Assembly (NCBI GenBank): GCA_030068145.1
Contig: JAPJBO010000937.1
Coordinates: 1-64,000 of the forward strand
Reading direction: 5' to 3'
From: Diplonema papillatum
Taxonomy: Eukaryota > Euglenozoa > Diplonemea > Diplonemida > Diplonemidae
Length of the DNA: 64,000 nt
The translations under genes were made by a program, and so were the position numbers. How positions within the stretch are numbered: position 1 is the first letter of the stretch; every line of letters begins with the position of its first letter. A model generated the notes under the pieces. That model made no database searches, was not told the DNA's origin, and saw only the letters and a list, made by a program, of their open reading frames with translations. Shown here in pieces: positions 21,041 to 31,599 of this stretch.

Positions 21041-24000
21041 CTGCACTGCGATAAGATGACAGTGGGGTCGCAGATGACGTGTGTCTCAACGTACGGGGGA
21101 CAATCGGGCTCTACTTGCGGTTGGAAGTAGAGAATGGGGGTAGATGGGTGATGGGCTGGGTTGGCCTGCTGCTGTAGGGATGCGAGGTCGGCGTGGACAA
21201 CGACCGAAGAACGAGAACGCAGCTTTGGGAGGGCAGGGTACGGTTGGTGGTCACGGAAGGCCTCCTCGAAGTCAACGTTGGTGTCGTGGTGATACGGCGC
21301 GTGCAAGCCCAGCCCCCAGACGGCCGCCTGCCGAACGCGGTGCGACGGGTGCGACGTGAGGCTCTGCAGCAGAGACACGCTCTCCGTGCCGCCGATGACC
21401 CGAATCGCGATGCAAGCGAGGCGACGGTCGAACTTCCCCGCCACCAGCGCTTCGCCCAACTGCGCCAAGACGGGAGGCTTGTACCGGTGTAGCCCCATTA
21501 GGACGCAGCACGCGGCTTCGGCCCTCTCGGGAGTCCCGTCCCGCAAGTCTCTCAACACCATCGGAACAACCAGCGACTGCAAAACGGCCGGTTTGTTGGC
21601 AATCATCGTCAGGATCAGCGAGTTCCACCCGCTGGCGACGCCTTGCCGGTGGACCGCCGAATCACTCGACGGCGGGTCGCAGCACGCCTCGTCCAAAAGG
21701 ACCAACAACCCGCGTTGGCCGAAGGATAGGTACGTGTTGACGACAGCCGGGATGAGGGCGACGTGGTCAGCCGACCGGAGGATGCGAGAAAGGACGTAAA
21801 ACGCTGCGGACGCTGATGGGAACCCCCCGTGGCCAGCCGTCACGAGCTGGACGATGCGGAGTGCTTGTGCAATGGTGCTGTTCGGGAGTTCGTCGTACCG
21901 TGACAGAACGTCGAGGACTGATGAATACAGGGCCTCTGCCGGCTCGGACGGCAGCGACCCCAAGGGCAGGATGCTTAGAATTGCGATGGCTTCTTCTTGC
22001 TCGCTCGCATCTACGGACGTCAACCACTTCGCGTAGTGATCCGCTACCTCGACAGAGTGCAGGTGCGAAATCTGGACCAACCCATAGGGCGACACCCCCG
22101 AGTCCGACAACGGCAGCGTCTTGCAGCACGCGGGTAGTGGAAGGATCAACTGCTCGGCACCCAGTTCGTAGGAGCCGTCTTCTTGCGAGTCGTCGTCTTC
22201 TTCTTCGGCCGGTTCCACGCCCCATTCCCGGACACGGTCGTTGGAAATGCGGGGGCCCACGGGGGGGCGGTTCACGGTGGTCAACGTCTCGTGGTGCCCA
22301 GTAGTAGTGTCCTGCCGGGTGGCATCGATAACCAGCCGGTCCGCTTTCGTGTCGACCGACTTGAAGGTTCCGTCGCGTGGTGTCGTCGCCATGCCGCTGA
22401 CGGTGGTGACGGTGTCGCTGAGTTGGCTTCGCTGCGTGACGCGGTGACGGTTCGGGGGAAGGATCACTGGTTGTGGCTGTGTGTTGGGGTTCCAGGGGGT
22501 TGCTTGCTTTTTGGCTGTCAGATTCGAAGTAGTACGGCGTTGCACGCGCGTTGCTGAAGAAGTCGTGGGTCTGACGGGCAGGTCGGATGTGTCTACACGG
22601 ATGCAGAGCGACGAGACGAGCGTCGACGACTTGTGCAGATCGTCGGTAGACTGCCTTGGAGTCAGCTTCGCCTTGACGCGGTGTTCGGCTAGGTTCTTTT
22701 TTGTGTACGCGTATCCGGCGGAGCCGCTCGTCGACTTCCGCTGGACGGCGGTGCTTGCTCGTTTTCCCTTATTATCCTTTTCGGTCTCGCTCGGCCGCTT
22801 GGCGACGTCGCGCCCGCGGCTCTTGACCCTGCTCGCGTCCAGCGACTGCTTCGACTTGGTCCAGTCCTCAGACGACGCCTGCTGGAACTCGGACGGCTTC
22901 CGCAGAGATCGGTCGGCCTTCGCGCCGATCTTGATGAGGCTGGGGCTCCACGAAGTCGACGACGGCGAGTAGCGAGCGTGCGCCGCCTGCTTTTCGGGGG
23001 TCGTGAACAGCGCGGTGTTGTGCGAGTCGCCCAGCCCCGCTGCTTGCCGTTTGCGGGGCGGGGTGGTTGAAGTGCGCGACGCCTTCTTGGGCGTGATGGC
23101 GTGCAGCGCGGTGACCGCTTCTTCGTGCTGGACGAGGCGGCTGCTCATCGCCTGGTTCTGCTTCTGCAAGGCCTGCAGCTCGCTCAGAACAGCGGCCATC
23201 CGGTCCTCTTTGCTGGGCCGCTTGCCGCCTTGCTGCTTCTTTCCGTCGCTGCCCGCCTTCTTGTCCGTGCCGTCGTCCGCCGCCCCAGCGCTGCCTTGCT
23301 CTTCTTCGCCGAAGACGCTGTTCGAATTCGGGAACGAAGGCATCGATTCCTTCGCTGTGGCCTTCGGCGACCCGTCGCTGTTCTTGGCTTCCGGTCTCGA
23401 TGCGGCGGCGGACTGCTTGCCGTCGATTCCGGCAAGTGCGGCTGTCTTCATGCCGGTCAGCTCCTTTTCCAGGGCCTCGATTCGGGCGGCCGCGACGCGG
23501 GCTTCCTCTGCCCGCTCCGCGACGAGCCTCCTTCTTTCCTCGAGGAGGGTCTGTGGGCTTAGATCCAGTTTTGAGGATGGATGGTTCGCCGTGGTTGCGC
23601 TTGGGTTTTGGGCGAGGGTGGCGTTGCTTTGGGTGTGCTGGGAGAAGTGCAGGCTGCCGTCCAGGGATGCGCCGAGGGGTATTGGCGATCCCGAGCGGTG
23701 CTCGCGGGTGTGGTCGTTTTGCGAGCTGTTCAGCGACGTGTCGGGCTTGCGCGTGGGAGAGATCTTGCGGCTTTGCGCGAAGTACGAGTTTCCGGCCGGG
23801 GGCGGTGGGGTTGGGCGCCCCGTGGGGGGGGTTTGCGGGGGGGCGTGTGCTGGGTGGGGGTCCGGCGGGAAGAGCGAGGGGTACTGGGTGGCCCGGGCTT
23901 GGCGGGCGCGGGCTAGAGCATCGCTTGCCTTGGCGTAGGTTGACTTGGACTGAGGGGAGACTGAATGATTTCCTGCGGGGTGCGTGGTGCTGCCGTGGGG

Positions 24001-24336
24001 GGACGAGAGACGGCGTGGTGGGGTGCCGAAGATCGAGGTTGAGGTGGTGAACTGCTGACCACTGTTCAAGGTGTTCACGGGCACGCTGGTCAACGGCTGG
24101 CTGTTGGATGGTTGCGTGGCTTTGATCGTGCTGGGAGAAGCAGCCAGCGGAGACGCGGACATGTGCACTCTTTGCAAGGAGCGCGATCGGTGCTCTTCGT
24201 TGCGCCTCGCCTGCAGCTGCTGCAGCTGCTCCTGCTGGTGGCGGAGCTTCTCGGCACGCTCGGACAGCGTGTTCAAATCCAGCCGCCCGTACACGGCATT
24301 GACCGTCGTCTCAAGCTGGTCGACGCGCGACGCCAT
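21041..24336 (-). CDS. Coiled-coil/HEAT-repeat protein, exon 1 (aa 1-1098)
   Basis: ATG at 24336 opens a long exon. Residues 1-60 form a Gln/Glu/Arg-rich coiled coil (LSERAEKLRHQQEQLQQLQA). About 60-250 is Ser/Pro/Thr-rich and disordered. A second coiled coil (LLEERRRLVAERAEEARVAA) and a third (RMAAVLSELQALQKQNQAMS) follow, then another basic, disordered stretch. From about residue 740 the chain becomes helical-pair HEAT/Armadillo repeats (e.g. AVLQSLVVPMVLRDLRDGTP, FDRRLACIAIRVIGGTESVS, SHRVRQAAVWGLGLHA). The exon ends at CAG|GTTTGC at 21041 with two bases of a codon left over. The simplest acceptor of the next exon is phase 0, so either a small exon lies in the intron or another donor is used. 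The architecture suggests a scaffold or microtubule/cilium-associated protein, but that is inference. A (GTT)n tract lies just upstream of the ATG. Confidence 0.7.
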
Positions 24337-24693
24337 CGCTCTATGGAGTTGTCGATGAGTTGTTGTTGTTGTTGTTGTTGGTGTTGGTGTTGTTGGCTGT
24401 CCGGCAGTGTGCTCTGGCGCCGTGTTACTTTTGTTGACGAACCGTGTGGTTGGCCTTCGTCCTTGTTGGTGTTGGAGTCACTCTCTTTTGGCTAGTTGTG
24501 CATGGCTTCTCAGTTCTTCCGGTGTTGAGAAGGGGGGGTGGGAAGAAGAACGTGGGTGCCTGTTGGTGGAATCAGTTCAATCTTCCGAGACTAGAGGTAA
24601 AAATAATAGCCCGACCATAAACACGGCCCTGTAAAGCTGCTGCCCGCATCCGGCGTCGACATGTGAAAAATAAACAAAAGAAGGGTCGAACTT

Positions 24694-24817
24694 GGCACCG
24701 CGATGGCAGAGTGAGCGAGGCAAGGCCTTCAGGCCTGGAGGTCCGGGTTTGAACCCCCGTGGACTTTATTTTGGTCCAAATTTGTTGTTCGCTTCTTGTG
24801 GGTCTTCGGGTCTAATG
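24694..24817 (+). mobile_element. tRNA-derived SINE copy
   Basis: The A box (GATGGCAGAGTGAGCGAGG) and B box (GGTCCGGGTTTGAACCCCC) are spaced as in a tRNA. A tail (TGTGGGTCTTCGGGTCTAAT) matches the bodies of the SINE copies at 38698 and 44695-45000. It lacks a foldable acceptor stem and a tRNA 3' end, so it is not taken as a tRNA gene. Confidence 0.6.
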
Positions 24818-24860
24818 CAGTGCTCCCGCTAAGGAAAAAGCCGGTCCTGTTCTCCCTCGG
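24818..24860 (+). repeat. Isolated hAT-type terminal sequence
   Basis: CAGTGCTCCCGCTAAGG followed by AAAAAGCCGGTC matches the right end of the element that finishes at 25769. No partner end with matching flanks was found, so it looks like a truncated or solo end. Confidence 0.5.
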
Positions 24861-24909
24861 GGATGTCAGTCCGAGTTAGTGCCATGTTTGAGTTTGTACG
24901 TGCCGGGGG

Positions 24910-25769
24910 CAGTGTTCCCGCTAAGGCCGATGACCCGGTCTTTTTTGAAATGGCTCCTGGGATTTATTTTTTTCCGTGCGCAGCGCTGCACTGCGCTGGG
25001 CCGTGGCTGGGGGTTTTCTCTAGTATGTGGTTCACAGGGGAAGAGCTGCACCGCTCGGATTGGACGCACCAAGACTGGCGCGCCTGGTAATGAATGCCGG
25101 GCAGGAGCAACGGTTGCAGCTGCTCCTGGCGGAACTGTCAGTTGTGTTGGTGAGAATGGTTGCATCAAGGTAGCCTGCTCGCGCGCAGCCAGAGCTTTCG
25201 TCGAGCAAAGCGTCGTGCAAAGACGACGCTTTCATACGACGTTGACGATCCGAATCGCTTTTGAACTTGGCATTCAGTGCATCGAGTTCCTGAAGGCCCG
25301 CAGCATCCACCCGCGAGGGCTGTCAATCGTCTCTGGATGGGGAACTGCGTCGAACAGTGTCGTCTCACAGCTTTTCCTGCGCTTTGTCCTTACTGTCCTG
25401 ACGACTGCGCTTTGTCCAGGCATTTCGTTCACGAGGGTCCCTCTTTCCTGTTGAACTGGGGGGCATCGCGATGCTTGCATGTTATGCAAGCAAGCCGCCG
25501 GGGGGAAGGACGGGCAGGCAAAAAGAAGATGTCAAACCCACCACCACCACCACCACCACCACCACCCAAACCTGGGCTCATGGTGAGTTAGGGACCCAAC
25601 TCTGCTTGCAGAATTCTCTTAGTAAACTTAGACAATTAGCCCACTGCACTACAACAGCACCAGCCGGTCTTTTTTTGCCCAAAAAGACCGGGCTTTTTTT
25701 ACCGGCTGTTTTTCGGAAATTAATTGTTGGTGTCATAAAAGACCGGCTTTTTCCTTGGCGGGAGCACTG
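24910..25769. mobile_element. Non-autonomous hAT element, 860 bp, with 8 bp target duplication
   Basis: The left end reads CAGTGTTCCCGCTAAGG and the right end, read inverted, CAGTGCTCCCGCCAAGG; both are followed by a CCGGTCTTTT block. The flanks are identical 8-mers GCCGGGGG at 24902-24909 and 25770-25777, which is the hAT target-site length. The interior has a (CCA)n tract near 25540 and no transposase. Confidence 0.8.
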
Positions 25770-25777
25770 GCCGGGGG

Positions 25778-26847
25778 AGGATTAGCCTGTGTGTGTCAAG
25801 TGAGTGATAGTGAGTGAATATGATCGTTAGGTTAATCTTCGGGCTGGCCGGCGTGTGGGCACGGGCGAATGTGGCCGCCATATGGCGGCTGCGGTTGCGG
25901 GCCGGGCCGGGCCGGCGCGACCGCGAGCAGAGGCTGCGTGCGCGACCACCGTTAGCTGGCTTGCGCTGCCGTGGGCCCGATCGCCCCATTCACGCGGTAC
26001 CATGGGATTGTCCCTTGGCCGGGCAGCCCTAGCAATCCAAGGAACACAGACCTACACCCTCGGCATCTGAACGCGCAACCATGAGCAGCTGGGACAGACA
26101 GCCGGCACACAGCTAGATCGCCGCGCCCTTCGACGTGTACACGTGTGAACACAGTGCGGGTCGCGTAAAACTTCCTCGTCGTACCTTCGAACCATTTCTA
26201 CGTCGCCCATGGTGACGACTTGGTCCGGATCCAATCCTCGCATTGTGGGTGCCGTAGGTGTTGCCGTTTCGCCGGGACATGCTGTGCAGCACCCCCCGCC
26301 TGGCCCCGGTACGCAGAGGACGCCGTAGTACGAAGAGTACATGGGAAAGGGCATAGCAGCTCGGACCCACCCTTTCGCTAACGTTATTTCCTTCAGCAGG
26401 GAGAAGACCTCTACCGGACAAGCACAGACCCGGCCTGGGGCGCCATCCGGAGCACTCGGTAGCAAGAGGGGGACCAGATCAATTTCGTCGATGCGGTTCT
26501 CTTTCCCCTGGGGCGGCCGCCCCGACCTCATGGGCTTACCGGGAGGGCCCCTCTAGACCTGCGGTGATACGCAGAAACCTGGGGGGAGGGGACCGGGAGG
26601 TAGTTGTAGGGAAGGCTCCAGTGAGACCTTCCCATTCTCATCGGTAAACTCATCCCTTCGGGAGGAGAGCTGCCCGGTATCCCAAGTCACCTTTCTATTT
26701 CCTTCCTTTTTCTGGGGGTGGGTGGGTGGGAAAATCGAAGGATAATGTTAGGTAAGTTTCGCTTCTGCCGACGCTTGCACGAAATTAGCTGACATTAAAC
26801 CTCCAGTTAATCTTCGCCAAACACGCTGCCAGCGTTCTCTTTCGTGT
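25778..26847. other. Spacer between inverted copies
   Basis: A minus-strand frame at 26531-26100 is well balanced (PVEVFSLLKEITLAKGWVRA, TMRGLDPDQVVTMGDVEMVR) and might be a host exon, but no domain is recognised and no clear splice pair was found. Confidence 0.3.
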
Positions 26848-27530
26848 TTACAATTAATTGTTATTACGAAAAATAATTTCCGAAAAACAGCCGGCAAAAA
26901 AGACCGGCTGGTGCAGTGGGTCGTGGTATTGAGTTATAGTGCAGTGGGCTAATTGTCTAAGTTTACTAAGGGAATTCTGCAAGCAGAGTTGGGTCCCTAA
27001 CTCACCATGAGCCCAGGTTTGGGTGGTGGTGGTGGGTTTGACATCTTCTTTTTGCCTGCCCGTTCCCCCTGGCGGCTTGCTGCATAACATGCAAGCACCG
27101 CGATGCCCCCAGTTCAACAGGAAAGAGGGACCCTCGTGAGCGAAATGCCTGGAGAAAAGCGCAGTTGTCAGGACAATGAAGGAAAGGCTGTGAGACGACA
27201 GCCTCTAGCGGGTGGATGTTGCGGGCCTTCAGGAACTCGATGCACTGAATGCCAAGTTCAAAAGCGATTCGGATCGTCAACGTCGTACGAAAGCGCCGCG
27301 CAAAGACGAAAGAAGCTCTGGCTGCTGTGAGCAGGCTACCTTGATGCAAGAGCGGCCGGTGCTGTTCGGTGAGGATGACCAACGTGACCATTCTCAACCG
27401 AAAACTGGCAGCTCCGCCAGGAGCAGCTGCAACCGTTGCTCCGGCATTCAGTACCAGGCGCGCCAGTCTTGGCGCCTTGGTGCGTTCAATCCGACTGGAG
27501 AAAACCCCCAGCCACGGCCCAGCGCACGAA
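26848..27530 (-). repeat. Inverted partial copy of the 24910-25769 element
   Basis: Reverse complement of about 25000-25735 with short deletions: shared pieces include TTTGCCTGCCCGTTCCCCC, the CCACCACC tract and GAATTCTGCAAGCAGAGTTG. Both CAGTG ends are missing. With the intact copy it forms a 2.5 kb imperfect palindrome with a 1.08 kb loop. Confidence 0.75.
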
Positions 27531-27719
27531 AAATACTCGACGTAGCTGCTTCGACTCCGAATGGAAGGGGGGAAATATAGAGGTACGGGGCAAATACAAT
27601 GCAAACACAATCTGATTTGTTCTTCGCTTACACCACCTGCGCTTGACCTGTTGTGTTTGTGTGACTTGTCGTGTAGGGGTAGACGCATGACCTCACGTCC
27701 GTTCAACACGTGGTTCGGT

Positions 27720-28062
27720 CTTGCGGTGCCGCAGCTGCTCATGACAACGGATTGCCACTATGTGCAGGTCAGCTTGACAACATTCTGGAGCTCATGCGAG
27801 ATGAAACACGAATCTCCTCCTGCATGGCTCCTCACTTTTCTGCGCCATGTGGTCAATTCACTAGGTGTCCTATCAGCAGGGACACAACTACGAAGGTATC
27901 AGCCCCTTCGGTCCCCAGACACACGAACCAGACAAAGGCATGTGGAATTTAGCCACAGGCTACCTCTAAGTTACGCTGAACCACGACTTTTCTGTTTCAG
28001 CGTAACTTAGAGGTCGAGACCTCTATGTTACACTGTACTGCTTGCGTTGCGGTCCAACGTGT
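27720..28062 (+). repeat. ~330 bp direct repeat, copy 1
   Basis: Matches 28537-28857 over most of its length (GCCGCAGCTGCTC, TGCCACTATGTGCAGGTCAG, GACACACGAACCAGACAAAG). It ends in an 18 bp perfect inverted repeat (27963-27980 / 27996-28013) with a 15 nt loop. Confidence 0.75.
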
Positions 28063-28142
28063 TTTGTTCATCTAACGGGAGTGAGGATAGTACGCTGCCA
28101 TCAATCTGTTGTTGTTCTTGACAAATTGCATTTGTTAGACAC

Positions 28143-28240
28143 AAACCCGGGACCCCGGTCAGGAAAAACCTCCAAAACCCCCCGGGACCCCATACGCCCC
28201 TGAGCAGCATGTAACCCGGGACCCCGGACCCGGGTTTTTG
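28143..28240. repeat. GC-rich CCCGGGACCCC repeat
   Basis: CCCGGGACCCCGGTC, then AAAACCTCCAAAACCCCCCG. A second copy is at 29080-29140, same order. Internally palindromic (CCCGGG). Confidence 0.6.
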
Positions 28241-28536
28241 AAAACGCGACTTTTTTTCCAACTTTCATGCAGGGATTTCTTTCTAACTATCACTGCACAT
28301 GCACTTTTTTTCTCGGTTTGGGTTGTGTGTAGTCGGAGAGGTTGGCCTGTGAAGGAGACTGGCATCTGCACCTGTGTACTCACAGAAACCAGCCACAGTC
28401 AAACAAAAGCGACTGACAAATCAACATGCGCATCCCAGCAAGTGTGTCGAGTTCCTTCTGTCTTTCGAGTGTGAAACCCGAACAACAAGAAGGCAACTTT
28501 TGGAGATAACTGGTAACACATCCTAGGATGTGTTCT

Positions 28537-28857
28537 TGTGGTGCCGCAGCTGCTCGTGACAACGGACTGCCACTATGTGCAGGTCAGCTTGACAACATTC
28601 TGGGGCTCATGTGAGACGAATCTCCTCCTGCATGGCTCCTCACTTTTCTGCGCCATGTGGTCAACTCACTATGTACCTACCAGCAGGGACACACAACTAC
28701 GAAGGTATCAGCCTCCTCTGTCCCCAGACACACGAACCAGACAAAGGCATGCGAACTTAGGCACAGGCTACGCTGAACCACGACTTTTCTGTTTCAGCAT
28801 AACTTAAAGGTCCAGACCTCTATGTAACACTGTACTGCTTGCGTTGCGGTCCAATGT
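28537..28857 (+). repeat. ~330 bp direct repeat, copy 2
   Basis: Second copy of the 27720-28062 unit, with small indels and a decayed version of the terminal hairpin (GCTACGCTGAA...TTCAGCATAACTTAAAGG). Confidence 0.75.
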
Positions 28858-29129
28858 ACTCCGAGGTAGTCCACGGCTGCGTTCCAAATGCCTGGACGAT
28901 GACGACTTCCAGGATGCAGCCTTAGAGGATGCACGTTCCCTTAAAATCATGCTGTTGGGGCCTTGTGCTTGCAGATGAGATAGAAGTTGCCGATAAGCCA
29001 TTCCGGAGACATACCGACCCCAAATGGGTGGCAAACAGGCCTTTTGTCACAGTTTTTGCCCTGTACGAAAGAGAAAACCCCGGGACCCCGGTCGGGAAAA
29101 CCCTCCAAAACCCCCCGGGACCCCTTACA

Positions 29130-29188
29130 CCCCTGCCCAGGAGCCATTTTAACTAAAGACCGGATCATCGGCCTTAGCGGGAACACTG
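29130..29188 (-). repeat. Third copy of the hAT-type left end
   Basis: Read inverted, CAGTGTTCCCGCTAAGG then CCGATGATCCGGTCTTTA and AATGGCTCCTGGGC match 24910-24970. The partner end is not visible. Confidence 0.6.
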
Positions 29189-29334
29189 GTCTTTTTTGTT
29201 TGTGCGCACTGGCGGAACTCACCTGCTTTGGTAAGTTTCATGTAGTACGCTGCCTTTACTACCGTACTACAGACTTTAATAATTGTACCAACAATGCATT
29301 GTTAACACAAAAAAAAAAATGGGGGTTTTGCCCA

Positions 29335-29560
29335 AGCTCGAAGCATACAAACTTAGCATCGCCCGTTTGCCCCAACTTTGCTTCAGACCTTAGCATCGCC
29401 TGAACTTGCAATGCCCGAACAGAACATCACGACGAGAACTTAGCAACGCTCGAACTTTGCTCCACCAGAACTTAATCGTCCGGACTTTACTCTTACCCGA
29501 ACTTTAACTGCTGCCTCTAGTCTCGCTGGGCGCCGGTCTTTACCGCGCACGTACTTTGTG
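29335..29560 (+). repeat. CGAACTTT-type short-repeat element, copy 1
   Basis: Irregular 15-24 bp units (ACTTAGCATCGCCCG, CGAACTTTGCTCCACC, AGAACTTA) end in a fixed block GCCTCTAGTCTCGCTGGGCG followed by CCGGTCTTTACCG. The same arrangement occurs at 40258-40395 (+) and 44245-44345 (-). Confidence 0.6.
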
Positions 29561-30387
29561 CTGCCCGTCTGAGCTGCTGTGACGTCGGCACCGGTCTACG
29601 ACGCAGAAACGGCTCATTGGAGCAGGTACCCTCCTCAAAATGCAGAGTCAAATGCACACTCAGTCAACTCTCAGAGGGCCAAGTACAGGCTTTCTCATGA
29701 GGAGTCGGCGTTGATTTCCCAATCGAAAGGCTCAGTGGAATCACAAAGATCCAAGAGTCTGTCAGTGATGCAGTCACGGTAGCTGTTCCGTACCCTTGCT
29801 AAACACCGCGCCACGGTCCGTGAACGTGATACAACGCTGCCGCCACTGTTGAGAAAAAACAATGGCGAACGGAAACACTTGCTCGCTGGCCAAAATCGGC
29901 TGTATTTCTCTATGTGAACCTCAATGTGGTAGACAGGGCTTACGCAGCTTTTTTGTCTTGGAGCTAAATACGTACCGGGCTCTACGTACTGAAAATCAGT
30001 ACGTAGGGCCCCCTGGCAAATTTAAATAGAGCATGCCTTGCAAACTGGGCCTACACAGGAACTTGCTGCAGGCCATGTTCGCGCGTTTATTGAGGTTTAG
30101 AGTTCGGTGTTTCAGGGTCTCCAGTTGCACTGTCTTCGAACTGACCTGCAACGAGAACGACAGTACCGACATTGCAATGGTGCGCAGGGTGCTCGGGTCA
30201 TATGAAAAGCTGTGTAAGCCCGGTTCCACGTCTCCAGCAATTAATGTGCTCACCGCAGGAAGACTGGTGCAGTAGCATGTGATCGACAGGGTGGACGATA
30301 CAAGTACTGGGGTGCAGTGGCTATCCACATAACGGGGGCCTTCGGCGCTAAAAAGCTTGTTTGTATGTGTGCGTGTGTGTGTGCATA

Positions 30388-30561
30388 TCATGCAGGGTCA
30401 AAACCTTGTGTCTTTTTGGTAAACGCTGCCGCGGGGCCGACAGAGCCCAAGAAAAAAAATTGGGGGGAAAAAAATTGCTCAACTTCATCAAAAATCATCG
30501 CAGTTTTTGTTCGGTCTAAATCCCTCTTACCAAAAAGACACAAGGTTTTGACCCTGCATGA
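30388..30561. mobile_element. MITE, 174 bp, 35 bp perfect inverted ends, TA flanks
   Basis: Starts TCATGCAGGGTCAAAACC and ends with its reverse complement. The first 35 bases (to TTTTTGGTAA) are perfectly inverted at the other end. Both flanks are TA (30386-30387, 30562-30563), the Tc1/mariner target. The interior is non-coding and A/G-rich. The perfect ends suggest recent insertion. Confidence 0.85.
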
Positions 30562-30639
30562 TACCGGACCGTACTAAGCAAGAGCGTGAGCGGTTGTGTG
30601 ATGGAGCGAGAGGCCCTGTTACACAGTATATCATTAGTC

Positions 30640-30682
30640 GGTTAATATTAATCTTCTAAGACTAGCGTCTTATACGACTAAA
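30640..30682 (+). repeat. Isolated end resembling the YR retrotransposon A repeat
   Basis: AATATTAATCTTCTAAGA, six bases, TCTTATACGACTA: the same pattern as the outer end of the 170 bp repeats at 53975-54144 and 57832-58001. Only this end is present here. Confidence 0.5.
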
Positions 30683-30689
30683 AAAAAGT

Positions 30690-30796
30690 AGTACGTGCTG
30701 ATAACGTACTGATTCAGCATGTGTACAAAAAAAATCAAAAAAAGTAACGTGCTGAAATCAGTACGTTCAGCATGCTGAACGTAAGGCCTGGTGGTA
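30690..30796. repeat. Palindrome-rich repeat, inverted relative to 58113-58220
   Basis: ACGTGCTGATAACGTACTGA, AACGTGCTGAAATCAGTACG and the palindrome GTTCAGCATGCTGAAC reappear in reverse order and strand at 58113-58220. In both places the block neighbours the AATCTTCTAAGA...TCTTATACGAC motif. Confidence 0.6.
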
Positions 30797-30799
30797 GAG

Positions 30800-31490
30800 C
30801 AGCGAAGGGCTGGTCTTTGAGTAGTCCGGGTCCCGGTGAACGCTTCCACTTGTGGATGTGGGATCCCTATTTCCGTGTCCCGTTCTCTTCTGCACGGTCC
30901 ATGTGTTCTATGATACGTCTTGCAGCAACGCCCTAGGAGTTGTGGGCTAGAGCTGATTCACGCGGATTCTGCTGACACCCCCTGATCACACGGCACTCTG
31001 CCGCTGCATCTTCCAAGCAGCAAACAAAACGGCTGAAATCAAAGTTATTTTCCATTGGTCTTTCGACCTGGTCCTGGTTCTGCTGCGTGCTGAGGCATTG
31101 GTGGAAACGACTTCGAGAGGAGCACAATCAAAAAGTCTGGACAGGAAGTAGAAAGGTGAAACAGGGATAGGGGGCAGAGAAAGCCGGTGTGTCGCTCGTT
31201 GATTCCTTCAGCATGTCGGGCTAAGCGCGAGGAAGCCCTCTTTTTCCTCTGATTCCTGTGCTGAATTTGTTCTCGCACCTCTTGATCTTGACCGCTAAGA
31301 TTGCGGTCCAATGATCGAATGTTGCGTCCCACCACTCGTCAACCACTGGTAGACCACTGGTTGCTGTCATTGGCCGGTTACTTTCAGACTCAAAGACCGT
31401 ACCGGTCCACTGTGCAGTGGCCACGTGGCTGCAACGGGTTGGGAACGCCCGGAGAAGGAGCCTAAGAATGGCACCTGCAAACACCACGGC
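30800..31490. other. Unassigned DNA
   Basis: No gene recognised; short ORFs lack domains. Confidence 0.3.
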
Positions 31491-31496
31491 GGTTTT

Positions 31497-31537
31497 GCAC
31501 GGCGGACTCCCCCAACCGGTGGGGGAGTCCGTCGTGC
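31497..31537. repeat. 18 bp-stem hairpin
   Basis: GCACGGCGGACTCCCCCA, a 5 nt loop, then TGGGGGAGTCCGTCGTGC; one mismatch. Shape resembles a structured RNA or cruciform, but there is no gene context. Confidence 0.6.
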
Positions 31538-31599
31538 GAAACGACGGCAGCGGGTACAAAGAAATGCGTACTTTTGTTTTATTATTTTACTTGTTAGTT

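Noticed and set aside
22183-24050. Long plus-strand ORFs opposite the HEAT/coiled-coil exon
   Set aside because: Antisense shadows; the minus-strand reading has coiled-coil and HEAT structure and a good start codon.
24694-24770. A tRNA-Leu-like gene
   Set aside because: A and B boxes are good, but no matching acceptor stem or anticodon arm could be formed, and the body is shared with repeat copies; called SINE.
30785-30845. tRNA-like segment (TGGTGGTAGAGCAGCG)
   Set aside because: The A-box-like part is present, but no B box or acceptor pairing follows.
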